Positions 1 to 13,140 are shown, counted from the first letter of the stretch. The stretch: 64,000 nt of DNA from Flabesymbios commensalis (GCA_964017125.1 CAXHKU010000939.1:62001-126000), one strand, 5' to 3'. Notes: a model not told the origin generated them from the letters alone. Made by a program: numbers and translations.

Positions 1-430
1 AAATTCAGCCGTAAAAAAAAATAATGCAATAAAAAAATTCGCAAAAAAATAGTGCACAAAAAAAAATCAAGAAAAAAATTAGTGCACAAAATTCATCTGC
101 GAAAAAAAAAACTGCACAAAAAAAATCCGTTAAAAAAATAGTGCACGAAAAAAAAATCTACTAAGAAAAACTGTGCACAAATTTCATCCTCTAAAAAAAT
201 AATACACAAAAAAATCCGCGAAAAAAATTACAGCACAAAATTTATCCGCGAAAAAAATAGTGCACAAAAAAAAATCCGCGTGAAAAAAAAGCACAAAAAA
301 AAATTCGCTAAAAAAATAGTGCTCCGAAAAAAAAATTTGCATAAAATTCAGCCGTAAAAACAAATAATGCAGTAAAAAAAATTCGCAAAAAATAATTTTG
401 CACAAAATTTTCCCGCGAAAAAAAAAAAAA

Positions 431-1665
431 TAATAATAATTCGCGAGAAAAAAAAATGTGTGCACAAAAAAAAATTCGTTAAGAATAATAGTGCACAAAA
501 AAATCCGCCAAAAAAAATGATTCACAAAAAAAAATCTACGAAAAAAAAAGTGCAAAAAAAGGAAATCCGCGAAAAAAATGTGCACAAAAAAAAAATAGCG
601 AAAAAAATAGTGCACAAAAATCATTCGCGAAAAAAATTGTGCCCTAAAAAAATCTGCGAAAAAAAATAGTGCAAAAAAAAATCCGCGAAAAAAAAAGTGA
701 ACAAAAAAAAAATTAGCGAGAAAAAAAGTGCACAAAATTTATCTGCGAAAAAAAAAAACTCACAAAAAAAAAATCCGCGAAAAAAATAGTGCACAAAATT
801 CATGCACCTAAAAAATAGTGCACAAAAAAAAATCAAGAAAAAAATTAATGCACAAAATTCATCTGCGAAAAAAAAAACTGCACAAAAAAAATCCGCTTAA
901 AAAATAGTGCACAAAAAAATCTCCGAAAAAAGTTTTGCACAAAATTCATCAGCACAAAAAATAGTGCACGAAAAAAAAATCTACGAAAAAAAACTGTGCA
1001 CAAATTTCATGCTCTAAAAAAATAATAGACAAAAAAATCCGCGAAAAAAATTACAGCACAAAATTTATCCGCGAAAAAATAGTGCACAAAAAAAAATCCG
1101 CGTGAAAAAAAAAACACAAAAAAAAATTCGCTGAAAAAATAGTGCACAAAAAAAATCTCCGAAAAAAATTTGCATAAAATTCAGCCGTAAAAAAAAATAA
1201 TGCAGTAAAAAAAATTCGCAAAAAAAATAGTGCACAAAAAAAAATCAAGAAAAAAATTAGTGCACAAAATTCATCTGCGAAAAAAAAACTGCACAAAAAA
1301 AATCCGCTTAAAAAATAGTGCACAAAAAAAATCTCCGAAAAAAGTTTTGCACAAAATTCATCCGCAAAAAAAATAGTGCACGAAAAAAAAATCTACTAAT
1401 AAAAACTGTGCAGAAATTTCATCCTCTAAAAAAATAATACACAAAAAAATCCGCGAAAAAAATTACAGCACAAAATTTATCCGCGAAAAAAATAGTGCAC
1501 AAAAAAAAATCCGCGTGAAAAAAAAGCACAAAAAAAAATTCGCTAAAAAAATAGTGCTCCGAAAAAAAAATTTGCATAAAATTCAGCCGTAAAAACAAAT
1601 AATGCAGTAAAAAAAATTCGCAAAAAATAATTTTGCACAAAATTTTTCCGCGAAAAAAAAAAAAA
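431..1665. repeat. 1.235 kb HOR unit, copy 1
   Basis: This unit runs from one TAATAATAAT landmark to the next (1235 bp). After the landmark it has the 'type a' continuation, with TGTGTGCAC followed by ATTCGTTAAGAATAATAG. It then passes through CATTCGCG, TGTGCCCT and CACCTAAAAAATAG monomers to the TCATGCTCT and TTACAGCAC monomers. The same monomer order recurs in the next two units, which is what defines the HOR. Unit start is arbitrary. Confidence 0.88.
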
Positions 1666-3742
1666 TAATAATAATTCGCGAGAAAAAAAAATGTGTGCAC
1701 AAAAAAAAATTCGTTAAGAATAATAGTGCACAAAAAAATCCGCCAAAAAAAATGATTCACAAAAAAAAATCTACGAAAAAAAAAGTGCAAAAAAAGGAAT
1801 TCCGCGAAAAAAATGTGCACAAAAAAAAAATAGCGAAAAAAATAGTGCACAAAAATCATTCGCGAAAAAAATTGTGCCCTAAAAAAATCTGCGAAAAAAA
1901 ATAGTGCAAAAAAAAATCCGCGAAAAAAAAAGTGAACAAAAAAAAAATTAGCGAGAAAAAAAGTGCACAAAATTTATCTGCGAAAAAAAAAACTCACAAA
2001 AAAAAAATCCGCGAAAAAAATAGTGCACAAAATTCATCCACCTAAAAAATAGTGCACAAAAAAAAATCAAGAAAAAAATTAATGCACAAAATTCATCTGC
2101 GAAAAAAAAAACTGCACAAAAAAAATCCGCTTAAAAAATAGTGCACAAAAAAATCTCCGAAAAAAGTTTTGCACAAAATTCATCAGCACAAAAAATAGTG
2201 CACGAAAAAAAAATCTACGAAAAAAAACTGTGCACAAATTTCATGCTCTAAAAAAATAATAGACAAAAAAATCCGCGAAAAAAATTACAGCACAAAATTT
2301 ATCCGCGGAAAAATAGTGCACAAAAAAAAATCCGCGTGAAAAAAAAACACAAAAAAAAAATCGCTGAAAAAATAGTGCACAAAAAAAATCTCCGAAAAAA
2401 ATTTGCATAAAATTCAGCCGTAAAAAAAAATAATGCAGTAAAAAAAATTCGCAAAAAAAATAGTGCACAAAAAAAAATCAAGAAAAAAATTAGTGCACAA
2501 AATTCATCTGCGAAAAAAAAACTGCACAAAAAAAATCCGCTTAAAAAATAGTGCACAAAAAAAATCTCCGAAAAAAGTTTTGCACAAAATTCATCCGCAA
2601 AAAAAATAGTGCACGAAAAAAAAATCTACTAATAAAAACTGTGCAGAAATTTCATCCTCTAAAAAAATAATACACAAAAAAATCCGCGAAAAAAATTACA
2701 GCACAAAATTTATCCGCGAAAAAAATAGTGCACAAAAAAAAATCCGCGTGAAAAAAAAGCACAAAAAAAAATTCGCTAAAAAAATAGTGCTCCGAAAAAA
2801 AAATTTGCATAAAATTCAGCCGTAAAAACAAATAATGCAGTAAAAAAAATTCGCAAAAAATAATTTTGCACAAAATTTTTCCGCGAAAAAAAAAAAAATA
2901 ATAATAATTCGCGAGAAAAAAAAATGTGTGCACAAAAAAAAATTCGTTAAGAATAATAGTGCACAAAAAAATCCGCCAAAAAAAATGATTCACAAAAAAA
3001 AATCTACGAAAAAAAAGTGCAAAAAAAGGAAATACGCGAAAAAAATGTGCACAAAAAAAAAATAGCGAAAAAAATAGTGCACAAAAATCATTCGCGAAAA
3101 AAATTGTGCCCTAAAAAAATCTGCGAAAAAAAATAGTGCAAAAAAAAATCCGCGAAAAAAAAAGTGAACAAAAAAAAAATTAGCGAGAAAAAAAGTGCAC
3201 AAAATTTATCTGCGAAAAAAAAAAAACTCACAAAAAAAAAATCCGCGAAAAAAATAGTGCACAAAATTCATCCACCTAAAAAATAGTGCACAAAAAAAAA
3301 TCAAGAAAAAAATTAATGCACAAAATTCATCTGCGAAAAAAAAAACTGCCCAAAAAAAATCCGCTTAAAAAATAGTGCACAAAAAAATCTCCGAAAAAAG
3401 TTTTGCACAAAATTCATCAGCAAAAAAAATAGTGCACGAAAAAAAAATCTACGAAAAAAAACTGTGCACAAATTTCATGCTCTAAAAAAATAATAGACAA
3501 AAAAATCCGCGAAAAAAATTACAGCACAAAATTTATCCGCGAAAAAATAGTGCACAAAAAAAAATCCGCGTGAAAAAAAAAACACTAAAAAAAATTCGCT
3601 GAAAAAATAGTGCACAAAAAAAATCTCCGAAAAAAATTTGCATAAAATTCAGCCGTAAAAAAAAATAATGCAGTAAAAAAAATTCGCAAAAAAAATAGTG
3701 CACAAAAAAAAATCAAGAAAAAAATTAGTGCACAAAATTCAT
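1640..3742. repeat. Long-distance duplicate, left member (partner at 22.5-24.6 kb)
   Basis: Landmarks 1666, 2285 and 2899 here and 22,530, 23,149 and 23,763 there all differ by exactly 20,864 bp, and the CACTA variant (3583 and 24,445) differs by 20,862. Private variants GGAATTCCGCG and AACACTAAAA are shared by the pair and not by neighbouring HOR copies. The pair is thus closer to each other than to adjacent units, which implies a segmental copy event or an assembly effect. Confidence 0.82.
1666..2898. repeat. 1.235 kb HOR unit, copy 2
   Basis: This unit is 1233 bp and collinear with the preceding one. It carries the private variant GGAATTCCGCG at about 1796, where neighbours read GGAAATCCGCG. 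That variant is shared with a distant block at about 22,660, which links the two regions by descent. Confidence 0.88.
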
Positions 3743-4132
3743 CTGCGAAAAAAAAACTGCACAAAAAAAATCCGCTTAAAAAATAGTGCACAAAAAAAAT
3801 CTCCGAAAAAAGTTTTGCACAAAATTCATCCGCAAAAAAAATAGTGCACGAAAAAAAAATCTACTAATAAAAACTGTGCAGAAATTTCATCCTCTAAAAA
3901 AATAATACACAAAAAAATCCGCGAAAAAAATTATAGCACAAAATTTATCCGCGAAAAAAATAGTGCACAAAAAAAAATCCGCGTGAAAAAAAAGCACAAA
4001 AAAAAATTCGCTAAAAAAATAGTGCTCCGAAAAAAAAAATTGCATAAAATTCAGCCGTATAAACAAATAATGCAGTAAAAAAAATTCGCAAAAAATAATT
4101 TTGCACAAAATTTTTCCGCGAAAAAAAAAAAA
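2899..4132. repeat. 1.235 kb HOR unit, copy 3
   Basis: This unit is 1234 bp and collinear with copies 1 and 2. It carries a private AACACTAAAA variant at about 3581 in place of AACACAAAAA. The same variant is found at about 24,443, again tying this part of the array to 22.5-24.6 kb. Confidence 0.87.
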
Positions 4133-7100
4133 TAATAATAATTCGCGAGAAAAAAAAAGCATAAAAAAAAATACGCGAAAAAAAAAGTGTACAAAATTCG
4201 AAAAAAAACTGCACAAAAAAAAACTCGCTAAAAATATAGTGCGCCAAAAAAAATGATTCACAAAAAAAATCTACGAAAAAAATAGTGCAAAAAAAGGAAA
4301 TCCGCGAAAAAAATGTGCACAAAAAAAAAAATAGCGAAAAAATAGTGCACAAAAATCATTCGCGAAAAAAATTGTGCCCTAAAAAAATCTGCGAAAAAAA
4401 TAGTGCAAAAAAAAAATCCGCGAAAAAAAAAGTGAACAAAAAAAAAATCAGCGAGAAAAAAAGTGCACAAAATTTATCTGCGAAAAAAAATAGTGCACGA
4501 AAAAACTCACAAAAAAAAATCCGCGAAAAAAATAGTGCACAAAATTCATCCAGGAAAAAAATAGTGCACAAAAAAAATCAAGAAAAAAATTAGTGCACAA
4601 AATTCATCAGCGAAAAAAAAAACTGCACAAAAAAAATTTGCTTAAAAAATAGTGCACAAAAAAATCTCCAAAAAAGTTTTGCACAAAATTCATTCGCGAA
4701 AAAAATAGTGCACGAAAAAAAAATCTACGAAAAAAAACTGTGCACAAATTTCATCCTCTAAAAAAATAATAGACAAAAAAATCCGCAAAAAATAATTTTG
4801 CACAAAATTCATCCGCCAAAAAAATAATTTCCCCAAAAAAATTTGCGAAAAAAATAGTGCACAGAATTCATCCACGAAAAAAAAAGTGCACAAAGAAAAA
4901 AAATCCGTGAAAAAAAAAATTCTGCGCAAAATTTATCCGCGAAAAAAAATGCAAAAAAAAAATGCAAAAAAAAATTAAGAAAAAAAAGTGCACAAAATTT
5001 ATCCGCGAAAAAAATAAGGCACAAAAAAGTCCACGAAAAAAAAGTGCACAAAAAAATCCGCTAAAAAAATTACTGCACAAAAAATCCGCTTAAAAAAATC
5101 GTGCACGAAAATAAAATCCGCGTAAAAATGTGTGCACAAAAAAAAATTCGTTAAGAATAATAGTGCACAAAAAAATCCGCCAAAAAAAATGATTCACAAA
5201 AAAAAATCTACGAAAAAAAAAGTGCAAAAAAAGGAAATCCGAGAAAAAAATGTGCACAAAAAAAAAATAGCGAAAAAAATAGTGCACAAAAATCATTCGC
5301 GAAAAAAATTGTGCCCTAAAAAATCTGCGAAAAAAAATAGTGCAAAAAAAAATCCGCGAAAAAAAAGTGAACAAAAAAAAAATTAGCGAGAAAAAAAGTG
5401 CACAAAATTTATCTGCGAAAAAAAAAAACTCACAAAAAAAAATCCGCGAAAAAAATAGTGCACAAAATTCATCCACCTAAAAAATAGTGCACAAAAAAAA
5501 ATCAAGAAAAAAATTAATGCACAAAATTCATCTGCGAAAAAAAAAACTGCACAAAAAAAATCCGCTTAAAAAATAGTGCACAAAAAAATCTCCGAAAAAA
5601 GTTTTGCACAAAATTCATCAGCAAAAAAAATAGTGCACGAAAAAAAAATCTACGAAAAAAAACTGTGCACAAATTTCATGCTCTAAAAAAATAATAGACA
5701 AAAAAATCCGCGAAAAAAATTACAGCACAAAATTTATCCGCGAAAAAACAGTGCACAAAAAAAAATCCCCATGAAAAAAAAAGCACAAAAAAAAATTCGC
5801 TGAAAAAATAGTGCACAAAAAAAATCTCCGAAAAAAATTTGCATAAAATTCAGCCGTAAAAAAAAATAATGCAGTAAAAAAAATTCGCAAAAAAATAGTG
5901 CACAAAAAAAAATCAAGAAAAAAATTAGTGCACAAAATTCATCTGCGAAAAAAAAAACTGCACAAAAAAAATCCGTTAAAAAAATAGTGCACAAAAAAAA
6001 TCTCCGAAAAAAGTTTTGCACAAAATTCATCCGCAAAAAAAATAGTGCACGAAAAAAAAATCTACTAAAAAAAACTGTGCACAAATTTCATCCTCTAAAA
6101 AAATAATACACAAAAAAATCCGCGAAAAAAATTACAGCACAAAATTTATCCGCGAAAAAAATAGTGCACAAAAAAAAATCCGCGTGAAAAAAAAGCACAA
6201 AAAAAAATTCGCTAAAAAAATAGTGCTCCGAAAAAAAAATTTGCATAAAATTCAGCCGTAAAAACAAATAATGCAGTAAAAAAAATTCGCAAAAAATAAT
6301 TTTGCACAAAATTTTTCCGCGAAAAAAAAAAAATAATAATAATTCGCGAGAAAAAAAAATGTGTGCACAAAAAAAAATTCGTTAAGAATAATAGTGCACA
6401 AAAAAATCCGCCAAAAAAAATGATTCACAAAAAAAAATCTACGAAAAAAAAGTGCAAAAAAAGGAAATCCGCGAAAAAAATGTGCACAAAAAAAAAAAGC
6501 GAAAAAAATAGTGCACAAAAATCATTCGCGAAAAAAATTGTGCCCTAAAAAAATCTGCGAAAAAAAATAGTGCAAAAAAAAATCCGCGAAAAAAAAAGTG
6601 AACAAAAAAAAAATTAGCGAGAAAAAAAGTGCACAAAATTTATCTGCGAAAAAAAAAAAACTCACAAAAAAAAAATCCGCGAAAAAAATAGTGCACAAAA
6701 ATCATCCACCTAAAAAATAGTGCACAAAAAAAAATCAAGAAAAAAATTAATGCACAAAATTCATCTGCGAAAAAAAAACTGCACAAAAAAAATCCGCTTA
6801 AAAAATAGTGCACAAAAAAATCTCCGAAAAAAGTTTTGCACAAAATTCATCAGCACAAAAAATAGTGCACGAAAAAAAAATCTACGAAAAAAAACTGTGC
6901 ACAAATTTCATGCTCTAAAAAAATAATAGACAAAAAAATCCGCGAAAAAAATTACAGCACAAAATTTATCCGCGAAAAAATAGTGCACAAAAAAAAATCC
7001 CCATGAAAAAAAAGCACAAAAAAAAATTCGCTGAAAAAATAGTGCACAAAAAAAATCTCCGAAAAAAATTTGCATAAAATTCAGCCGTAAAAAAAATAAT

Positions 7101-7565
7101 GCAGTAAAAAAAATTCGCAAAAAAAATAGTGCACAAAAAAAAATCAAGAAAAAAATTAGTGCACAAAATTCATCTGCGAAAAAAAAACTGCACAAAAAAA
7201 ATCCGCTTAAAAAATAGTGCACAAAAAAAATCTCCGAAAAAAGTTTTGCACAAAATTCATCCGCAAAAAAAATAGTGCACGAAAAAAAAATCTACTAAAA
7301 AAAACTGTGCAGAAATTTCATCCTCTAAAAAAATAATACACAAAAAAATCCGCGAAAAAAATTACAGCACAAAATTTATCCGCGAAAAAAATAGTGCACA
7401 AAAAAAAATCCGCGTGAAAAAAAAGCACAAAAAAAAATTCGCTAAAAAAATAGTGCTCCGAAAAAAAAATTTGCATAAAATTCAGCCGTAAAAACAAATA
7501 ATGCAGTAAAAAAAATTTGCAAAAAATAATTTTGCACAAAATTTTTTCCGCGAAAAAAAAAAAAA
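4133..7565. repeat. 3433 bp super-HOR, copy 1
   Basis: Here the TAATAATAAT landmark has a different 'type b' continuation: an AGCATAAAA monomer, then TACGCG and GTGTACAAAATTCG. The same continuation is at 7566, 3433 bp away. A second marker, ATAAGGCAC, lies at 5014 and 8447, also 3433 bp apart. Inside is a block at about 4.62-5.12 kb with a TTTCCCCAAAAAAATTTGCG monomer. That block belongs to the family dominating 18-21.7 kb, so the super-unit is a mosaic of a 1.235 kb unit and another HOR. Confidence 0.85.
4794..4809. repeat. Example of recurrent 16 bp interrupted palindrome
   Basis: AATTTTGCACAAAATT has 7 bp arms (AATTTTG and CAAAATT) around a CA spacer. It recurs in one defined monomer position of most HOR families, for example near 1630, 2864, 26,187 and 61,201. 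It is the strongest dyad in the monomer set. Whether a protein binds it is unknown. Confidence 0.7.
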
Positions 7566-10547
7566 TAATAATAATTCGCGAGAAAAAAAAAGCATAAAAA
7601 AAATACGCGAAAAAAAAAGTGTACAAAATTCGAAAAAAAACTGCACAAAAAAAAATTCGCTAAAAATATAGTGCGCCAAAAAAAATGATTCACAAAAAAA
7701 ATCTACGAAAAAAATAGTGCAAAAAAAGGAAATCCGCGAAAAAAATGTGCACAAAAAAAAAAATAGCGAAAAAATAGTGCACAAAAATCATTCGCGAAAA
7801 AAATTGTGCCCTAAAAAAATATGCGAAAAAAATAGTGCAAAAAAAAAATCCGCGAAAAAAAAAGTGAACAAAAAAAAAATCAGCGAGAAAAAAAGTGCAC
7901 AAAATTTATCTGCGAAAAAAAATAGTGCACGAAAAAACTCACAAAAAAAATCCGCGAAAAAAAAAGTGCACAAAATTCATCCACGAAAAAAATAGTGCAC
8001 AAAAAAAATCAAGAAAAAAATTAGTGCACAAAATTCATCAGCGAAAAAAAAAACTGCACAAAAAAAATTTGCTTAAAAAATAGTGCACAAAAAAATCTCC
8101 AAAAAAGTTTTGCACAAAATTCATTCGCGAAAAAAATAGTGCACGAAAAAAAAATCTACGAAAAAAAAACTGTGCACAAATTTCATCCTCTAAAAAAATA
8201 ATAGACAAAAAAATCCGCAAAAAATAATTTTGCACAAAATTCATCCGCCAAAAAAATAATTTCCCCAAAAAAATTTGCGAAAAAAATAGTGCACAGAATT
8301 CATCCACGAAAAAAAAAAGTGCACAAAGAAAAAAAATCCGTGAAAAAAAAAATTCTGCGCAAAATTTATCCGCGAAAAAAATGCAAAAAAAAAATGCAAA
8401 AAAAAAATTAAGAAAAAAAAGTGCAAAAAATTTATCCGCAAAAAAAATAAGGCACAAAAAAGTCCACGAAAAAAAAGTGCACAAAAAAATCCGCTAAAAA
8501 AATTACTGCACAAAAAATCCGCGTAAAAAAATCGTGCACGAAAATAAAATCCGCGTAAAAATGTGTGCACAAAAAAAAATTCGTTAAGAATAATAGTGCA
8601 CAAAAAAATCCGCCAAAAAAAATGATTCACAAAAAAATCTACGAAAAAAAAAGTGCAAAAAAAGGAAATCCGCGAAAAAAATGTGCACAAAAAAAAAATA
8701 GCGAAAAAAATAGTGCACAAAAATCATTCGCGAAAAAAATTGTGCCCTAAAAAAATCTGCGAAAAAAAATAGTGCAAAAAAAAATCCGCGAAAAAAAAAA
8801 GTGAACAAAAAAAAATTAGCGAGAAAAAAAGTGCACAAAATTTATCTACGAAAAAAAAAAAACTCACAAAAAAAAAATTCGCAAAAAAATAGTGCACAAA
8901 AAAAAATCAAGAAAAAAATTAGTGCACAAAATTCATCTGCGAAAAAAAAAACTGCACAAAAAAAATCCGTTAAAAAAATAGTGCACAAAAAAAATCTCCG
9001 AAAAAAGTTTTGCACAAAATTCATCCGCAAAAAAATAGTGCACGAAAAAAAAATCTACTAAAAAAAACTGTGCACAAATTTCATCCTCTAAAAAAATAAT
9101 ACACAAAAAAATCCGCGAAAAAAATTACAGCACAAAATTTATCCGCGAAAAAAATAGTGCACAAAAAAAAATCCGCGTGAAAAAAAAATAGTAAAAAATA
9201 GTGCTCCGAAAAAAAAATTTGCATAAAATTCAGCCGTAAAAACAAATAATGCAGTAAAAAAAATTCGCAAAAAATAATTTTGCACGAAATTTTTCCGCGA
9301 AAAAAAAAAAAATAATAATAATTCGCGAGAAAAAAAAATGTGTGCACAAAAAAAAATTCGTTAAAAATAATAGTGCACAAAAAAATCCGCCAAAAAAAAT
9401 GATTCACAAAAAAAAATCTACGAAAAAAAAAGTGCAAAAAAAGGAAATGCGCGAAAAAAATGTGCACAAAAAAAAAATAGCGAAAAAAATAGTGCACAAA
9501 AATCATTCGCGAAAAAAATTGTGCCTAAAAAAAATCTGCGAAAAAAAATAGTGCAAAAAAAAATCCGCGAAAAAAAAAGTGAACAAAAAAAAATTAGCGA
9601 GAAAAAAAGTGCACAAAATTTATCTGCGAAAAAAAAAACTCCCAAAAAAAAAATCCGCGAAAAAAATAGTGCACAAAATTCATCCACGAAAAAAATAGTG
9701 CACAAAAAAAAATCAAGAAAAAAATTAATGCACAAAATTCATCTGCGAAAAAAAAAACTGCACAAAAAAAATCCGCTTAAAAAATAGTGCACAAAAAAAT
9801 CTCCGAAAAAAGTTTTGCACAAAATTCATCAGCAAAAAAAATAGTGCACGAAAAAAAAATCTACGAAAAAAAACTGTGCACAAATTTCATGCTCTAAAAA
9901 ATAATAGACAAAAAAATCCGCGAAAAAAATTACAGCACAAAATTTATCCGCGAAAAAATAGTGCACAAAAAAAAATCCCCATGAAAAAAAAAGCACAAAA
10001 AAAAATTCGCTGAAAAAATAGTGCACAAAAAAAATCTCCGAAAAAAATTTGCATAAAATTCAGCCGTAAAAAAAAATAATGCAGTAAAAAAAATTCGCAA
10101 AAAAAATTGTGCCCAAAAAAAAATCAAGAAAAAAATTAGTGCACAAAATTCATCTGCGAAAAAAAAACTGCACAAAAAAAATCCGCTTAAAAAATAGTGC
10201 ACAAAAAAAATCTCCGAAAAAAGTTTTGCACAAAATTCATCCGCAAAAAAAATAGTGCACGAAAAAAAAATCTACTTAAAAAAAACTGTGCAGAAATTTC
10301 ATCCTCTAAAAAAATTATTTTCACAAAAAAATCCGCGAAAAAAATTACAGCACAAAATTTATCCGCGAAAAAAATAGTGCACAAAAAAAAATCCGCGTGA
10401 AAAAAAAGCACAAAAAAAAATTCGCTAAAAAAATAGTGCTCCGAAAAAAAAAATTGCATAAAATTCAGCCGTAAAAACAAATAATGCAGTAAAAAAAATT
10501 CGCAAAAAATAATTTTGCACAAAATTTTTCCGCGAAAAAAAAAAAAA
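7566..10547. repeat. 3433 bp super-HOR, copy 2, shortened to ~2.98 kb
   Basis: This starts at the second type b landmark and includes the ATAAGGCAC block at 8447, like copy 1. The next type b landmark is only 2982 bp on, at 10548. The shortfall of about 451 bp lies between the ATAAGGCAC block and the landmark at 9313. A truncated monomer junction near 9181-9205, where an A-tract runs into TAGTAAAAAATAGTGCTCCG, shows a smaller deletion in the same copy. Confidence 0.8.
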
Positions 10548-11904
10548 TAATAATAATTCGCGAGAAAAAAAAAGCAAAAAAAAAAAATACGCGAAAAAAA
10601 AAAGTGTACAAAATTCGAAAAAAAACTGCACAAAAAAAAATTCGCTAAAAAAATAGTGCGCGAAAAAAAATCTCCGAAAAAAATTTGCACAAAATTAGGC
10701 CGTAAAAAAAAATAGTGCACAAAAGAAAATCCACAAAAAATAATTTTGCACAAAATTCATTCGCGAAAAAAATAGCGCACAATAAAATCTGCGGAAAAAA
10801 ATTCGTTAAGAATAATAGTGCACAAAAAAATCCGCCAAAAAAAATGATTCACAAAAAAAAATCTACGAAAAAAAAAGTGCAAAAAAAGGAAATGCGCGAA
10901 AAAAATGTGCACAAAAAAAAAATAGCGAAAAAAATAGTGCACAAAAATCATTCGCGAAAAAAATTGTGCCTAAAAAAATCTGCGAAAAAAAATAGTGCAA
11001 AAAAAAATCCGCGAAAAAAAAAGTGAACAAAAAAAAATTAGCGAGAAAAAAAGTGCACAAAATTTATCTGCGAAAAAAAAAAAACTCACAAAAAAAAAAT
11101 CCGCGAAAAAAATAGAGCACAAAATTCATCCACGAAAAAAATAGTGCACAAAAAAATCTCCGAAAAAAGTTTTGCACAAAATTCATCAGCAAAAAAAATA
11201 GTGCACGAAAAAAAAATCTACGAAAAAAAACTGTGCACAAATTTCATGCTCTAAAAAAATAATAGACAAAAAAATCCGCGAAAAAAATTACAGCACAAAA
11301 TTTATCCGCGAAAAAATAGTGCACAAAAAAAAATCCCCATGAAAAAAAAAGCACAAAAAAAAATTCGCTGAAAAAATAGTGCACAAAAAAAATCTCCGAA
11401 AAAAATTTGCATAAAATTCAGCCGTAAAAAAAAATAATGCAGTAAAAAAAATTCGCAAAAAAAATAGTGCACAAAAAAAAATCAAGAAAAAAATTAGTGC
11501 ACAAAATTCATCTGCGAAAAAAAAACTGCACAAAAAAAATCCGCTTAAAAAATAGTGCACAAAAAAAATCTCCGAAAAAAGTTTTGCACAAAATTCATCC
11601 GCAAAAAAAATAGTGCACGAAAAAAAAATCTACTAAAAAAAACTGTGCAGAAATTTCATCCTCTAAAAAAATTATTTTCACAAAAAAATCCGCGAAAAAA
11701 ATTACAGCACAAAATTTATCCGCGAAAAAAATAGTGCACAAAAAAAAATCCGCGTGAAAAAAAAGCACAAAAAAAAATTCGCTAAAAAAATAGTGCTCCG
11801 AAAAAAAAATTTGCATAAAATTCAGCCGTAAAAACAAATAATGCAGTAAAAAAAATTCGCAAAAAATAATTTTGCACAAAATTTTTCCGCGAAAAAAAAA
11901 AAAA
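10548..11904. repeat. 1357 bp HOR unit bounded by two type b landmarks
   Basis: Two type b landmarks are 1357 bp apart. The unit contains the monomer TTAGGCCGTAAAA at about 10,695 and again just after the unit at about 12,052, and it rejoins the 1.235 kb family in its second half. The same spacing (24,632 to 25,989) occurs in a later domain with partly different content. Confidence 0.75.
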
Positions 11905-13140
11905 TAATAATAATTCGCGAGAAAAAAAAGCAAAAAAAAAAAATACGCGAAAAAAAAAAGTGTACAAAATTCGAAAAAAAACTGCACAAAAAAAAATTCG
12001 CTAAAAAAATAGTGCGCGAAAAAAAATCTCCGAAAAAAATTTGCACAAAATTAGGCCGTAAAAAAAAATAGTGCACAAAAGAAAATCCACAAAAAATAAT
12101 TTTGCACAAAATTCATTCGCGAAAAAAATAGCGCACAATAAAATCTGCGGAAAAAATAGTGAACAAAAAAAAGTCCGCTGAAAAAATTAGTGCACAAAAA
12201 TCCGCGTAAAAAAATCATGCGCGAAAAAAAAATCCTCGTAAAAATGTGTGCACAAAAAAAAATCCGTTAAGAAAATCTGCGAAAAAAAATAATTGAAAAA
12301 AAAAATCCGCGAAAAAAAAGTGCACAAAAAAAAATCCGCGAGAAAAAAATTGCACAGAATTCATCCGCGATAAAAAATAGTGCACAAAAAAAATCAAGAA
12401 AAAAATTAGTGCAAAAAATTCATCTGCGAATAAATACTGCAAAAAAAAATTCGCTAAAAATAATTTTGCACAAAATTCAAACGCGAAAAATATAGTGTAC
12501 AAAAAAAATCTGCGAAAAAAATTGTTCACAAAATTCATCCATGAAAAAAAATATTCCAAAAAAAATCCACCAAAAAAATAATTTACAAAATAAAATCTAC
12601 GGTAAAAATAGTGCAAAAAAAAAAATCCGCGAAAAAAATAGTGCACAAAAAAAAATCTGCGAAAAAAAAATTGTAAACAAAATTCATCCACGAAAAAAAA
12701 ATAGTGCACAAAAAAAAAATTTAAGAAAAATAGTGCACAAAAAAATCATGAAAAAATTAGTGCACAGAATTCATCCGCGAAAAAATATACTACACAAAAA
12801 TATCCGCTAAAAAAAATAGTTCACAAAAAAAATCCGCAAAAAAATAATACACAAAAAAAAATCCACGACAAAAATAGTGCAAAAAAAAATCCGCTAAAAA
12901 AATTAGTGCACGAAAAAAAAATCCGCTGAAAAAAATGTGCACAAAAAAATCCGCCAAAAGAAATAATTCACAAAAAAAAATTTGCGAAAAAAATAGTGCA
13001 AAAAAAAAAATTCGCGAAAAAAATAATGCACAAAAAAAATCCGCGAAAAAAATAGTGCACAAAATTAATCCGTGAAAAAAATTGCGCACAAAAATAAAAA
13101 TCTGCGAAAAAAAAGTGCACAAAAAAAAATCCGCGAAAAA

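Larger units (their letters stand above)
1..12200. repeat. HOR domain 1: ~1.235 kb higher-order repeat family
   Basis: A rare monomer carrying TAATAATAAT before TTCGCGAG serves as a landmark. It occurs at 431, 1666, 2899, 4133, 6334, 7566, 9313, 10548 and 11905. Spacings are 1235, 1233, 1234, 2201, 1232, 1747, 1235 and 1357 bp, so the basic unit is about 1.235 kb with three longer intervals. A second landmark, TTACAGCAC, falls at 228, 1051, 1463, 2285 and 2696, alternating about 822 and 412 bp. The 1.235 kb unit is therefore compatible with three modules of about 412 bp, at least two of which are clearly homologous. No gene is present. Confidence 0.9.

Noticed and set aside
431-440. TAATAATAAT as a possible start of a transposon or target-site feature
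   Set aside because: It sits inside a normal monomer at a fixed HOR position and varies like a microsatellite. No terminal repeats or element body follow.
10715-11026. Lys/Asn/Gln-rich + strand open frames (about 60-170 codons, here 103)
   Set aside because: AAA codons come from the A-tracts and the rest from GTGCAC and CCGCG cores. Frames break wherever an A-tract changes length. Not a coding signal.
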